A stretch of 64,000 bases of DNA, taken from assembly GCA_003550325.1 (NCBI GenBank), contig QKWP01000041.1:413212-477211 (forward strand), written 5' to 3'. Source of the DNA: Gigaspora rosea. Its lineage: Eukaryota; Glomeromycota; Glomeromycetes; Diversisporales; Gigasporaceae. The position numbers and the translations under genes were made by a program. Positions 11,798-22,239 of the stretch are shown piece after piece (within the stretch, counting starts at the first letter, position 1; every line of letters begins with the position of its first letter). The notes below the pieces were generated by a model. That model searched no databases, was not told where the DNA came from, and was given only the letters and a program-made list of their open reading frames with translations.

Positions 11798-13330
11798 ATG
11801 GCATCAAAAATATTTATGGGCGATATGCCCGAATTAATGGAAAACATTCTTAATAATTTGAATAATGAATTTTATTCCTTATATTCATGTGCACTAGTGA
11901 GTCGTCACTGGTGTAGTATGTCAATTCCTATTCTTTGGCGAGATCCATTTTCATTCGATGATCGAAAACCACCATCGTTCATATCCAGGTATTTTTCATA
12001 CCTTGACGAAGATGAAAAGTTTGATCTAAAAGAATATGGAATTATTATCGATTTTCCTATAACTGTTTTTCATTACGCAAGATTTTTAAAAGTTCTCGAT
12101 TTATTTCGTTTAGAAGATAAAGTTCAAAAATGGATCAATTTTCAATATATTAATCCACAAAAACATATCAATATATTGAAGGATGATATAGCTAATTTGC
12201 TATTTAAATTGTTTATTAAAAGTGGCACTACTTTATCAAAATTAAACATCCGTATTTCGGAATTTATTATTAAGCCTGAGATCTTTTACTCCCTAGGACA
12301 AAATGAACTTTTTTTCTCAAGACTTCAAGATGTATCAGTGGAAGCAATATCTGATGAATATAATATTGATGAAACTATTATGTTATTAAGGATTCTGGCA
12401 AAAAATTCTATTAAAATTCATACTTTGAAACTTAACGTATTTGAAGATATTTATGGGCCACAAATTTATCACACTTTTGCAAGCATTGTCAGAGCGCAAG
12501 AGCAACTTAAACGGTTTAATTTGATTTATGAAGCTGAATTTCAAGCAAAATTTAATGGTATTGTTTCTGCTTTAGGAAATCAGAGGAAATCATTACAAGA
12601 AATCAAAATTCATGGTTGTGCTTATGATGCTGAGTTTGAGGTGCTAATGAATTGTGAAAAATTGGAGGTTCTTCGTATTTTTTATGGCGATGAACAGGAA
12701 TTATTAAAATTATTAGTTGCTGGTTTTTGCAAATTTAACACTTTAGAAATAATGACTACTCAACTTAACGCTTCTGGTGTACTTCAGTTTTTGGAAAAAT
12801 CTAGTTCATTACTACAACGACTAAAACTTCATTCGGATGAAGATATTCTTTTTCAAGTTCCATTATTAGAAACACTTACAACTTTCTGTCCGAATATTAC
12901 ATATCTTTATATTTCACGTCTTACTCTTTCCAAGCAGCTCGTGAAACTAATTGAAAATTTAAAAAAACTTCAATTCTTTACCTTAAAATGGAGTAATTAT
13001 GATTCTGAAAATGCTGTAAAAGAATTAGTTATAGAATTGGCCAAGATATTGCCTTCAACATTACAATATCTTTATTGGGAATGTTTTAATTTTCAATCAA
13101 ATTCTTTCAACGATATTCTACTTGATTATTGTGATGCTCCTTTAAAAAAGTTGTTAATTAATGTCGACTGTGATGAGAAAATTATTAAAGCTTTAATCGG
13201 ATTTTGTATACGAAAAGGGTCCTTAAAATATGTGAATGATATATCAAGAACTGATTATGACTATCTTGAAGAAGATTTAGAAGGATATGCTAAACCAGTT
13301 TCACGCGATTTTATTGAAGTTAATTGTTAG
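11798..13330 (+). CDS. F-box protein with leucine-rich-repeat-like C-terminal region
   Basis: Single-exon frame of 510 residues starting at the first ATG after the TATA-like box. Residues about 9-50 form an F-box: MPELMENILNNL followed by LYSCALVSRHWCSMSIPILW, the usual Leu/Val pattern with the closing W. This segment binds Skp1 in SCF ubiquitin ligases. From about residue 105 to 480 the sequence has irregular repeats with spaced leucines (LKVLDLF, LEVLRIFYG, LQRLKLHS, ITYLYISRL, LKKLLINVD), as in degenerate LRR substrate-recognition regions. The whole frame is open and its codon use is regular, so it is probably functional. The substrate cannot be inferred. F-box genes of this length and style are strongly expanded in Glomeromycotina, which is the main pointer to the organism. 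The tail is acidic (DYDYLEEDLE). Confidence 0.9.
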   Translation: MASKIFMGDMPELMENILNNLNNEFYSLYSCALVSRHWCSMSIPILWRDPFSFDDRKPPSFISRYFSYLDEDEKFDLKEYGIIIDFPITVFHYARFLKVLDLFRLEDKVQKWINFQYINPQKHINILKDDIANLLFKLFIKSGTTLSKLNIRISEFIIKPEIFYSLGQNELFFSRLQDVSVEAISDEYNIDETIMLLRILAKNSIKIHTLKLNVFEDIYGPQIYHTFASIVRAQEQLKRFNLIYEAEFQAKFNGIVSALGNQRKSLQEIKIHGCAYDAEFEVLMNCEKLEVLRIFYGDEQELLKLLVAGFCKFNTLEIMTTQLNASGVLQFLEKSSSLLQRLKLHSDEDILFQVPLLETLTTFCPNITYLYISRLTLSKQLVKLIENLKKLQFFTLKWSNYDSENAVKELVIELAKILPSTLQYLYWECFNFQSNSFNDILLDYCDAPLKKLLINVDCDEKIIKALIGFCIRKGSLKYVNDISRTDYDYLEEDLEGYAKPVSRDFIEVNC

Positions 13331-13345
13331 ATTAATATCTTTTAG

Positions 13346-13624
13346 GTAAGTTCGACGAAATGAAGATGATTTTTTTATTTTTTCATTATATAAATATTAA
13401 TTTATATTGGTTTATTTGTTTATGGTTTAACAATTAGATTCTTAACATCGTGGTGGCAATAAATATAGACTTACCTTGCAACGTTTTAAAATATTAATAA
13501 ATTCAGTAGTAACATATGTTTAAACGCTTAATTATCATTATCGATTATAAAGTTTATATGGTACAATGATACGTGTTAGTGTAATGTGATAAATAAATGG
13601 ACAATTTTTTTTTTTTATTCATAG
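13346..13624 (+). other. Possible 3'-UTR intron of the F-box gene
   Basis: A strong donor (GTAAGT) begins 15 bases after the stop codon and a TTCATAG acceptor ends at 13,624 after a T-rich tract. The candidate intron is 279 bp. It lies wholly outside the coding frame. Only splice-site resemblance supports it. Confidence 0.35.
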
Positions 13625-14680
13625 GTTTGAATAATAAAGAATTTCAAAAAGAAGTTTGCAATACATGGTATATAAAGTATGTTGCGCCAAATTTAAATAA
13701 ATTTTGATTAAATTAATTTTGTCCTATTTAAATTTGAACGATTGATATATGCGAGACTTGTCTTTGATTATCGGCTTAGTAGTGCATGCAAATTGAAGTA
13801 ATCAACTTTTTTGTTGTATTGATGGTATCATTAAATTTTTATAAAATTTTATTACCAATTCAAAAGTAGTCTAAGGTTGCCGGCCGTAAATAATAATTAC
13901 GGATATTATGGACTACAATCTGGGTTGTCATAATTAAGATCCATAGCTGTAAATGTTGAAATGTTGTATTGTTATAAAATGTTGAAATAGTTGTAGTTTC
14001 TATTAATATTTCCTCCTTGCATGTGCGTTACATAATTTATTGATAGATTTCTGAGCAATATCTTAACGTTTCACAATCAATAATTCGTTAAGGAATTGAA
14101 CAATTTGCGTAAGTCGAAGAAATATTTTCAATCCAGTTATGACCAAAGCAATCGTCGTCAATATATAGTTCAAGTTGATTTAATCGTATAAACAGCTTTA
14201 CAGATGGAGGCTTTAATAGAATACGGCATAAATAGCTTTTACGTTAGTTCGAAATTTTTTTAACAATTTAAATGAATTTAAAATTTCAAGTTTCAACTTA
14301 TATATATTTAGAATGGACATATGTAAATTCTAAAATCTATCAAGATTCCATTCCGACGACGTATGACGTGCATTCAAATTCAGAAATTGATTGATATTTT
14401 TATTATTTAATCAATTTAAAAATTAATACGATTTATTTATTAAAAATTGATCAGCTAATTTTAACATGAAATAAAAAACATCTTTCTATGCCCGAATTTT
14501 ATTTACAGTATATAGTATAAAGATTATACAATATTATTTTTAGCCAATCAGATTTATTAATTGTAACTTATATTGTTAAAACTTGGCAAATAAAACTTTA
14601 AGAATTTATTAAATTATATGGTAATAGTGATTAGATGATATGTATTGGTTTGTTTTTTAACTAAATTTTATTACAGAATT
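13625..14680. other. Intergenic region
   Basis: AT-rich, no convincing reading frame on either strand. A CCAATCAGATTTATT word occurs near 14,544; similar words recur in several repeats of this window. Confidence 0.5.
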
Positions 14681-14890
14681 ACACATGGATTAGCTGTAAG
14701 ATTTGTGAATAAAGAGCTATTAAAAGCCAATATTTGCTCAATACATCCTAAAAAGTTTCCAGTATTTGGATCGAGACGAACAGCTGCATATTCAGCAAAA
14801 GAATGTTTGGCACCAATATAGGGTCCGGTATTTTGAAATATCCATCTGGATCTTTGGTGTCAATCATAGCATCAAATCTTCTCAATATGC
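14681..14890 (-). pseudogene. Unrecognised protein-coding relic
   Basis: On the minus strand two adjacent frames give protein-like text: a segment with MIDTKDPDGYFKIPD followed by one with IGAKHSFAEYAAVRLDPNTG and LGCIEQILAFNSS, ending at a stop at 14,681-14,683. No single frame is open through it, and no start or upstream exon is clear, so it is read as a decayed gene end. I do not recognise the family; it could be a host gene fragment or the tail of a transposon protein. It lies just downstream of the peptidase-like gene on the same strand. Confidence 0.35.
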
Positions 14891-15147
14891 TGTATATTCA
14901 TACGTATATAGACAAATACTTATACAGGATGCATTAGCAACAACTTGAGCTTTTATTTGAACCTACAAATCATGGAATATTTGAAAATGTTAGAAAGAGA
15001 AGGCTAATATTATCAAAATATATGCATTAAAACATTTACAAGTACATGTTTATGTGACCAAACTTTACCAATGTGCACTTAGAAATAATAAGAAAAAGTG
15101 CATTTATAGAGGTCATAACATTTAGAGAGGAAAGGTACTTATAATTA

Positions 15148-15521
15148 GGGTGCAGAAAAAAAAGCCTGGTTTATTTTTGAACTTGAAGGCTATAAAAACA
15201 ATATAACACAATTGGTGTTTAAGCCGAAATTAGTTTATATAATTAGTATGATAAACTCACTTTCACCAAATGGGCTCACCATTTGTATCTCTCACGTGCC
15301 TGCTGACAGTAACAAGTCTTCAAACTCATATCCAATTCATATGACTTTGAAGACTTGCTAGGGCAGCAGTCACGTGAGGGATACAAATGGTGAGCCCATT
15401 TGGTGAAAGTGAGTTTATCATACTAATTATATAAACTAATTTCGGCTTAAACACCAATTGTGTTATATTGTTTTTATAGCCTTTAAAAATTCAAAAATAA
15501 ACCGGGCTTTTTTTCGCACTC
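15148..15521. mobile_element. 374-bp foldback MITE inserted at the peptidase stop codon
   Basis: The two halves are near-perfect inverted copies of each other (arms ~185 bp, centre near 15,335). Ends are GGGTGCAGAAAAAAAAGCC and the complement of GAGTGCGAAAAAAAGCCCGG. TTA is present on each side (15,145-15,147 and 15,522-15,524), the 3-bp pattern of PIF/Harbinger elements. The right-hand TTA is the complement of the TAA stop of the peptidase-like gene, so the element begins immediately after that gene's last codon. No coding capacity. Confidence 0.85.
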
Positions 15522-17916
15522 TTAAGTTATATTGTACAGCACTGTAAGACAAATACTTTCACTGAAATCTTGTAATCCAATTATCCATGGATCTTCTAAG
15601 AGGTTTGCCGATAAATTAGGAGTACAAACTGCTCCATATTCCTGACAAGTAGAATGATCATCAGAAGATGTTCCTGTAAAGAATCGAATAGAATAGAAAA
15701 AGCCTTCTTGTGCAAAATAATCATCGCCCAAATAGTAATAATCATTAGAATCAACATTGTCTACAGAAAATACTTGAGAACCTTGTTCTTGACCAGTTGG
15801 ATCATATTCAGTTATTATTAAGCATTGTATTCGATTAATTAAAATGGGAATTTGAACCATTACATTTACTTGCTAAATATAAATGATTTAAAAACAAAAA
15901 TTAGATAGGAATGCTAATTCTATAAAAAGCATATATTGTACCGTAAAAATAAAATACACACAGAACTGTTGGGACCATAATCAATATCACTTCGAGCGGC
16001 AATACCCAATTGCGAGTTTACTTGATCAAAGACCATATAAAAATTCTTTTAATAATAAAGTAAATAATTTAAATTATTAATAAATTTGTGATTATAATAT
16101 AAACATCCTGCGATAAAATTACCTCAAAAAAAGTACTTCCAAATACCCAAGAATTAGAATCATTAGCACCACCAGTAATTGTAGACGAACATTCATTTCC
16201 ACTAATAACTTCATCAACAATTGCAGATGCTGGTAGTCTCCATGTATGATTAGTTTGATTATTAAATTCAAAAGATAGATTAAGAGTAGTTGAAATATTA
16301 CAATCTATCGTTGCTGATCCATTAGGATAAAAAACTCCTCCGGGTAAGAACACATTTACAATAAAATCGGCAAAAAAATTACCAAACTGAATGTTTTTAA
16401 TGTCACCATTAAATGAAACTGTCCCAGAATAGTTTTGTGCTACACCATCAAAATATACATTACTAAAAGAAAGCCGGACTGTTTGATCTGTTTCTGTGAA
16501 AGGAAGAAACGGATAATATATTATATTGCTTTCGTCCTCCCCTATATTTTGGATTATTAAATATAACCATGTTAGATAAATAAATTTTAATACATTATCT
16601 ATTCTTCACTATGACTTTTTTTTTGCTAAAATTCTAACCCTTTCTATAAAATTTTAATTGTTGTTACTACATCTCGGTGGGCTTGTAAATTTAAGTAGAT
16701 ATACAAATAGGTAATTAAATGTAAATGAATAATAATAATATTAATAATAATAATTTATCAATCAAAATTATTTGATAGCCAATTAAAACTAAATTTAACT
16801 ATAAAAAACTATATAGAAAAATTTTGTATTTTTAATTCAATCAATCCACAGAGATGTATTATTGCGTCGGTAAGATTTTTTTACAGTAGTAATATCGTAT
16901 AAAATAGAAAAATAATTGTTACCAACCAATAATATAATCTGTATCTACTCCTCCAAATGTAAGCGTTCCTCCATCCATATCTCCTTCGGGGTCAGTGTCT
17001 GTTGAAAGTGCAATTCCCACAATTTGATTCTAAACGATATGACATTATTGTCAAAAAGATTCTTTTTTGGACAATAAATGAAAAAACTTTTTAATTACTT
17101 ACAGAAAAACGATTTAGTATGTACTATTTAATAAAATTGTTAAAATTTTATATAGTATCAGAGTATATAGTAAATAAATAATAATTAATTAATTAGAAAT
17201 ATGAAGATAATTACATTTTGGTAAGGATTAATTCCTATTGTTCCGATAGTTGAATCTGGAATGCTGGCATTGGTTCCACTTCTATTTGTATCCTTAGGTA
17301 ATCCAATTGGCAATTGATAGAATGTTTGTATTTGAACATCACCAGCAACTGAAGCTGTATCATTGACCCATACAGCAATAAGTTCAACTCCCATGAAAGA
17401 AAATGTGAATTCTTCATAATCACCAAAGGCGGTATCCGACTGAGATGTATTGTACAAGTTTGCTGTTCGTACATTGCAAGCATCTCCTAATAGACTCATG
17501 CAAAATTCGCTAACAACCCAGAGTAAGTTAGATGTAAAGCTAATTGGTATATTCAATGGTTGAGGTGGTGTTCCAAAATCTATCTCAAAAAACCAGTTCG
17601 GTACGGATTGATCAAAAGTAAGTTCTATTTTCAGTGGCGTGGTGATAGGAGTAATAGTAGGTGTGGAAGGCGTGGTTGTAGATGTGGAAGGCGTGGTGGA
17701 TAGCGTGGTTGTAGGTATGGATGACGTGGTTATAGGTGTGAAAGGTGTGGTGGCAGGTGTGGGAAACGTGGTGGTAGGCGTGGTATCTCTCTTCCAGTTC
17801 CGATGAATGTTATCAATAACTACATCATTGTTATTTATTCGAAAAATAAGATTATATGTCAAGAAAATTGTAAAGATAATCAATAAATTGTGGTATCGTT
17901 TTCGTTTTAAATTCAT
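15522..17916 (-). CDS. A1-family aspartic peptidase-like protein, probable pseudopeptidase, five exons
   Basis: Exons on the minus strand: 17,916-17,215, 17,029-16,927, 16,541-16,123, 16,045-15,962 and 15,872-15,522, with GT-AG introns of 185, 385, 77 and 89 bp, giving about 552 residues in one frame. Order: short basic N-terminus; hydrophobic signal or anchor helix (residues ~11-25); Thr/Ser/Pro-rich, probably O-glycosylated linker (~45-95); peptidase fold from ~98 with the hallmark DFGTPPQP. The site where DTG should follow reads ISFTSNLLWV (residues 125-134), so the first catalytic Asp is Ser126. The later landmarks VFLPGGVFYPNGSATIDC, WVFGSTFF and YMVFDQVNSQLGIA are kept, but no second DTG/DSG is visible before VFLPGG. 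The fold is thus conserved while both catalytic aspartates appear lost. An unrecognised ~117-residue tail follows exon 4, beyond the usual family end. Frames and introns look maintained, so a secreted or membrane-anchored non-catalytic role is inferred. The start is the only Met before the hydrophobic helix. Confidence 0.8.
17640..17790 (-). repeat. In-frame minisatellite coding the Thr/Pro linker
   Basis: Units of about 12-24 bases such as GGCGTGGTTGTAGATGTGGA (+ strand) repeat imperfectly and encode the TTP/TTTPST linker of the peptidase-like protein. Length variation here would change linker length without breaking the frame. Confidence 0.7.
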
Positions 17917-18221
17917 TCTAGATACTTGAAATAAGTTGCAAATATATTGTCGTCTTTTAATGTGGCGTTTATATAATTCTGGTTAGTTTATAATAACGAT
18001 AGTGTAACTATTAAGAAGGGAGAATGTATACGTTTAACCGATTTAACTCTAATAGTTACTGGAAGATAAGTTTCTGATTTACTCGAATAAAGGTCTCTTC
18101 AGTACTACACTAATTTACTTCCTTTATTTTTCTTAAATAAAATCGAAATGAACTTCTCTACATGTATCTTTCTGTATTGAAGTCAAATTCATTCGTTTAT
18201 ATACATTTGGATTTAATAGAC
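17917..18221 (-). promoter_or_regulatory. Presumed promoter region of the peptidase-like gene
   Basis: Non-coding sequence upstream of the gene's start, ending at a TIR element. No clear TATA box or motif was identified. Confidence 0.3.
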
Positions 18222-19397
18222 GACACGTTAACGTGTTACCTAGCACATTAACGTGCTACGTTGGGGATCGACGTATACTATGTAAATCAAAATTCTAATA
18301 TTACAGATTTTTAAGTGATTGTGCCTGGTTAAATAAGCGATGCATTATATATATAAAATTGGGTCGCATTTTTTTAGATGCACAGGTTGAAATTTTTTTC
18401 GCAAAAACTTCAATACGAATAGATTCACGTTCCTTATAACTACGAAGTTACAGAATTTTTTTTTTACATTACATAAGGTAGATTTTTTTTTTTATTGTAA
18501 GCTATTTTAACTATATTTTTAATATCAGAAAATTTTGTACTGGTATACACAGTCCAAATGGGGCAACCCCATCCCGGAACCTGCTTTAGAAACAGTTACC
18601 AGGTATAGAATTAATCAAGTGGTTAAAATTATGAAATACTCCAAAGAAAGAAACGGTAACAAAGAAAAAACTATAAAAGATTCATTATAAATATAGTTTA
18701 TGATGTATAAGTTGTAAATATGTAATATGGATACAATTACTTTTAAATAAAGTGCGCCACCGGCGTCCTAGCTTACTAGGTTAAAAAGAAAAAAAAAGCT
18801 ATATTTTTATTTTGGTGACCTGACAAATTTTTAAATAACTAGTAAGTTCGATTGGTCAAACCACAAATTTCGCTCTGTAATTCGATTCCTAAATGCTTAT
18901 TGTTAGTCTTCCTGAAATTTCACTTTGATATTTTGTGCCGTTAAAGTTGTACATCTAATTAACTTGAAGTAACATGGGTATTTATAAGTCAAATAAGCGT
19001 CAATTTCAATATATTGCTATATCAATTTGCAATTTATTTACTATTGTTACGCAAAAAATCTCCGATAATTGATTTTTATATAATACCATATATAGTTGTC
19101 TGGAGCGAAGCAACAAACTCATACTTCTACGCCCTTTGATGACCTAAATTACGTTTTTGATACATTATGGTAAAAATATCAAAAATGTAATTTTGGTATT
19201 TTCCGGATGTAGCACCCTGAAAAATTTGATCTATGTATGACATACATAACAAGACTTTTCAGGGGCTAGAGCTATAAAATTATGAGCTCCAGACTTATAC
19301 CGGCTACCGGTGCCTAGTTTTGATTTACATAGTATACGTCGATCACCAACGCTACATGCTATTAACAATGCTAGGCATAACACGTTGACTTGCTATT
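18222..19397. mobile_element. ~1.2-kb TIR element with CACGTTAACGTG palindromes
   Basis: The left end (about 18,222-18,294) and right end (about 19,311-19,397) are ~70-bp inverted copies sharing GATCGACGTATACTATGTAA and a following ATCAAAA. Outside this core both ends carry palindromes such as ACACGTTAACGTGTT and AGCACATTAACGTGCT. Further palindromes of the same type lie just beyond the right end (19,413-19,458). The interior contains one GC-richer reading frame (18,538-18,690). The target duplication was not resolved. Confidence 0.65.
18538..18690 (+). CDS. Short exon-like frame inside the TIR element
   Basis: A 50-residue frame with no upstream Met: YWYTQSKWGNPIPEPALETV, then TRYRINQVVKIMKYSKERNG and a basic tail ending KDSL. 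An AG precedes it (TATCAG). It is clearly GC-richer than its surroundings. It may be a captured exon or the remnant of an element-encoded protein. I do not recognise it. A second GC-rich patch (GTGCGCCACCGGCGTCC, about 18,752) lies 60 bp downstream and is not coding in the same frame. Confidence 0.3.
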   Translation, partial: YWYTQSKWGNPIPEPALETVTRYRINQVVKIMKYSKERNGNKEKTIKDSL

Positions 19398-19499
19398 TAG
19401 AATTTTCATAATTCTTTCCCCTTAACACGCATACGTGCTAACACGTTAACGTGTTATGAAGATTTTACGAAAAGGGACGATTATATGTTAAATCAAGTT

Positions 19500-19640
19500 T
19501 ATACGGATTTTGACTAACATTTAATGAATTATACAAAAATGGAAATGAAAGTTATCTATACTAAATAAAGAGAAGATCTATTTATAAATATGGGGTAAAC
19601 TAATCAAGAAATTCGAATCTCTAATGTCACAATTTCGAAT
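19500..19640 (+). repeat. Dispersed repeat, copy 1
   Basis: About 130 bp starting GGATTTTGACTAACATTTAA matches 29,795-29,930 (GGATTTGACTAACATTTAAT) with moderate divergence. Both contain GAATTATACAAAAAT and AAGAAATTCGAAT landmarks. Family unknown. Confidence 0.55.
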
Positions 19641-21502
19641 TTGCGGCAATAGTTATAATTTATAAATGTACTGTACAGGTCTCTACGTACAAATTTTAAT
19701 CTAGGCGAAAAATATATTCTGATAGGACCTCGAATAATATTTATGAGGCCATACTTAGAAAATTGCTAATATAACCCTTTTTTTAGATAAGATTATAGTT
19801 GAAAACTTGATGTTAAGTGTAAAGGTTATATTTAAAATAGAGAATTAATAACTAGACATTTTTAGCCAACGAATTGAATATTATGAACTTAAATGACAGA
19901 AGATTTTGGAAGATAGATTGACAATGACGCAAAACACGAGCGTGATTATGTAGAACCATTTTGGGTGAAAAATACAAAAACTCCTAAATTACAGTAAACA
20001 GCACATTTATACTTTAGAAAGTGATAAATAATAAATAAATGATAAACATTCGTTCGGGATTCTTATTAAGATATACTAAATGGGCAGTTAGTTTCGCCGA
20101 ATTGGCATTCACAGATATCAATGAATATAAGTTTTGTTACACAGCCAATCATAAGCGCGGCAAGGAGTGTTAACAAATCGTTATTATCGGTCATTCCTCG
20201 TTTATAGTTCATTAACTTGACAAATAATCAACCGTTAACCGCCCGGTATCGGTTACGGTTATGCCAGTCATGACCGTATTCATTTTACGTACGTACGAAC
20301 ATTTACTATGCTTTTTCATTTCGGTTCTAAATCGACATTAAGTTATCTAATAAACTTGAATTTTATGATATTTCTATTTCTACACATTATATGAATTTAA
20401 GCTATAAAAAGGTAATATCAAATCGAACCTAAACCCTAATGTTTTAATAATCTTTTATAATTCCATACTAACTAATAAAATTCTAAGCACATATTGAATG
20501 CGTGCCAAGTTATTGATGTAGTAATAGGCCACAATGATCCACATGAATCAAATTTTATTTGATGTTAAATTTCTATCTGCTATTGATTTTGACATATTAG
20601 CTTATTTGATTTTTTGGGCCTTTTTCGATAAACTGTAACACGAAAATTTGCTCCTAAGTGACGTTAAAAACTAACAAACGAAGCACTTGTTACAACTAAC
20701 AAAAGAGCTTTTTTGACGTCTAGACAAGTTATAAAACCAATAAAATCCAATAAAAGAGCTATGCTAAGCTGTAGAAAGAAGTACTTTTACCATTTGTTGA
20801 AATACTCAGGTGTTTTAGGAAAAGGACGATGGGTTATGACGGGTTGGCAACTTCAAGGATAAACTCGGAAGTAAATTTCTAAAAAACTGACCTTTTTAAC
20901 ATACATTTCGTTATAATTTAGAGCTGCAGACATTTAGAAGGTCAAAGGTAGTCACCCTTACGTCACGGGTAGTTTATTTTTGAGTAGCTTATTTTGGGAA
21001 TATATAGTAAATAATAAATTCCTCCTTTATAATAGCAATGTATATATAATCACTATCACACATTTTTATATAACCTAATATTAAATACATATAGTAATTT
21101 TACCTTTTTATAATCATAAATCATGTGTATTTTAATGCCTTAATCAATGTCTACTAATTGAAATTTAGGATCTAATATATATAAATATAACATATTATCT
21201 GATAAGCTACTCCATGATTAACAATAGTTGCTATATAGTAAAGTTCAAAAACTACTATGTAAATTGATTATCATTGTTTATATAAACTTATTCAAGATAT
21301 CAAAAAACATATATTATATAATTTTTAGCAAGATTGAAAAACATTTTATAATATGATTTTAATTTTTATGTTTGACTAAAAAATAAATTTGTTAAAAAAA
21401 TATATTTGATGAACATAAAAATTAAAAGTTAAATAATTTTTTTAAAAACTCTTTCCTGAACATCTGTAGATCTATAAATAAATATAAAATTCAACAAAAA
21501 AG
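19641..21502. other. Intergenic region, nothing identified
   Basis: AT-rich, with a moderately GC-rich patch around 20,040-20,330 that holds no long frame. No gene, RNA or element could be supported. Confidence 0.5.
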
Positions 21503-21795
21503 GGGGATGGCTAAAGCCATGTACTCACGTGATTTTTTGAAATTTTAGTTAAAATTCATATCAGAGTCTGTTTAGCATTAGGGTCAGGGTTAGGGTTAGG
21601 ACAAATATAGGTAAAATTACCTTCCCGACATTTTTTATTAATGGCCCAAGATAGGTTTAGAATGCCGTTTTTATGTTCTTGCGTTTTTTTTGTTTTTTGA
21701 CTTCTTCGGGCTGATCCGTGTAAACAAAATTTCGCGACTCTGTTTGGTTGATTTACATGAAAATGTCATGTAGGTACATGGCTTTAGACGATCCC
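21503..21795. mobile_element. 293-bp MITE with 8-bp target duplication
   Basis: Ends are GGGGATGGCTAAAGCCATGT and the complement of GGGATCGTCTAAAGCCATGT, flanked by CAAAAAAG on both sides (21,495-21,502 and 21,796-21,803). An 8-bp duplication suggests hAT. The interior contains TTAGGGTCAGGGTTAGGG (about 21,578), a second interstitial telomere-like stretch. Confidence 0.7.
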
Positions 21796-22239
21796 CAAAA
21801 AAGAGTTAAAGCATCTAGTGAAATGATTTAATTAACTAATTAAGACTCAATAATAGTCTATAGTAGATCTACCCATTATTACTAAGCTATGATTAAATGT
21901 TCCAGAAGCAAGTTTTTGATAAACACTACACTCTAATAAGCAAGTTGCTGAGTATATCAGCAACCAACGAAAGTCACAATATGGATTGTAGAGCAAAAAG
22001 AACATATATTCCTCACTGTATAATCCTGATTAAGAAGTAATAGAAAATACCAATATGCTGCTAGTTCTTAAAAAAACTAAAAATTTTGCTTGAAAAAAGT
22101 GACCAATTAGCCTAGACACCAACAGATTAAGGATTGATATTATCAAATACTACAATCAAAACAGATCAACATAGTTTTCTATACCAGAGGTGATCAACAT
22201 AAAATTCTCACTAGGTAATCTATATCTAGTACAATAACA

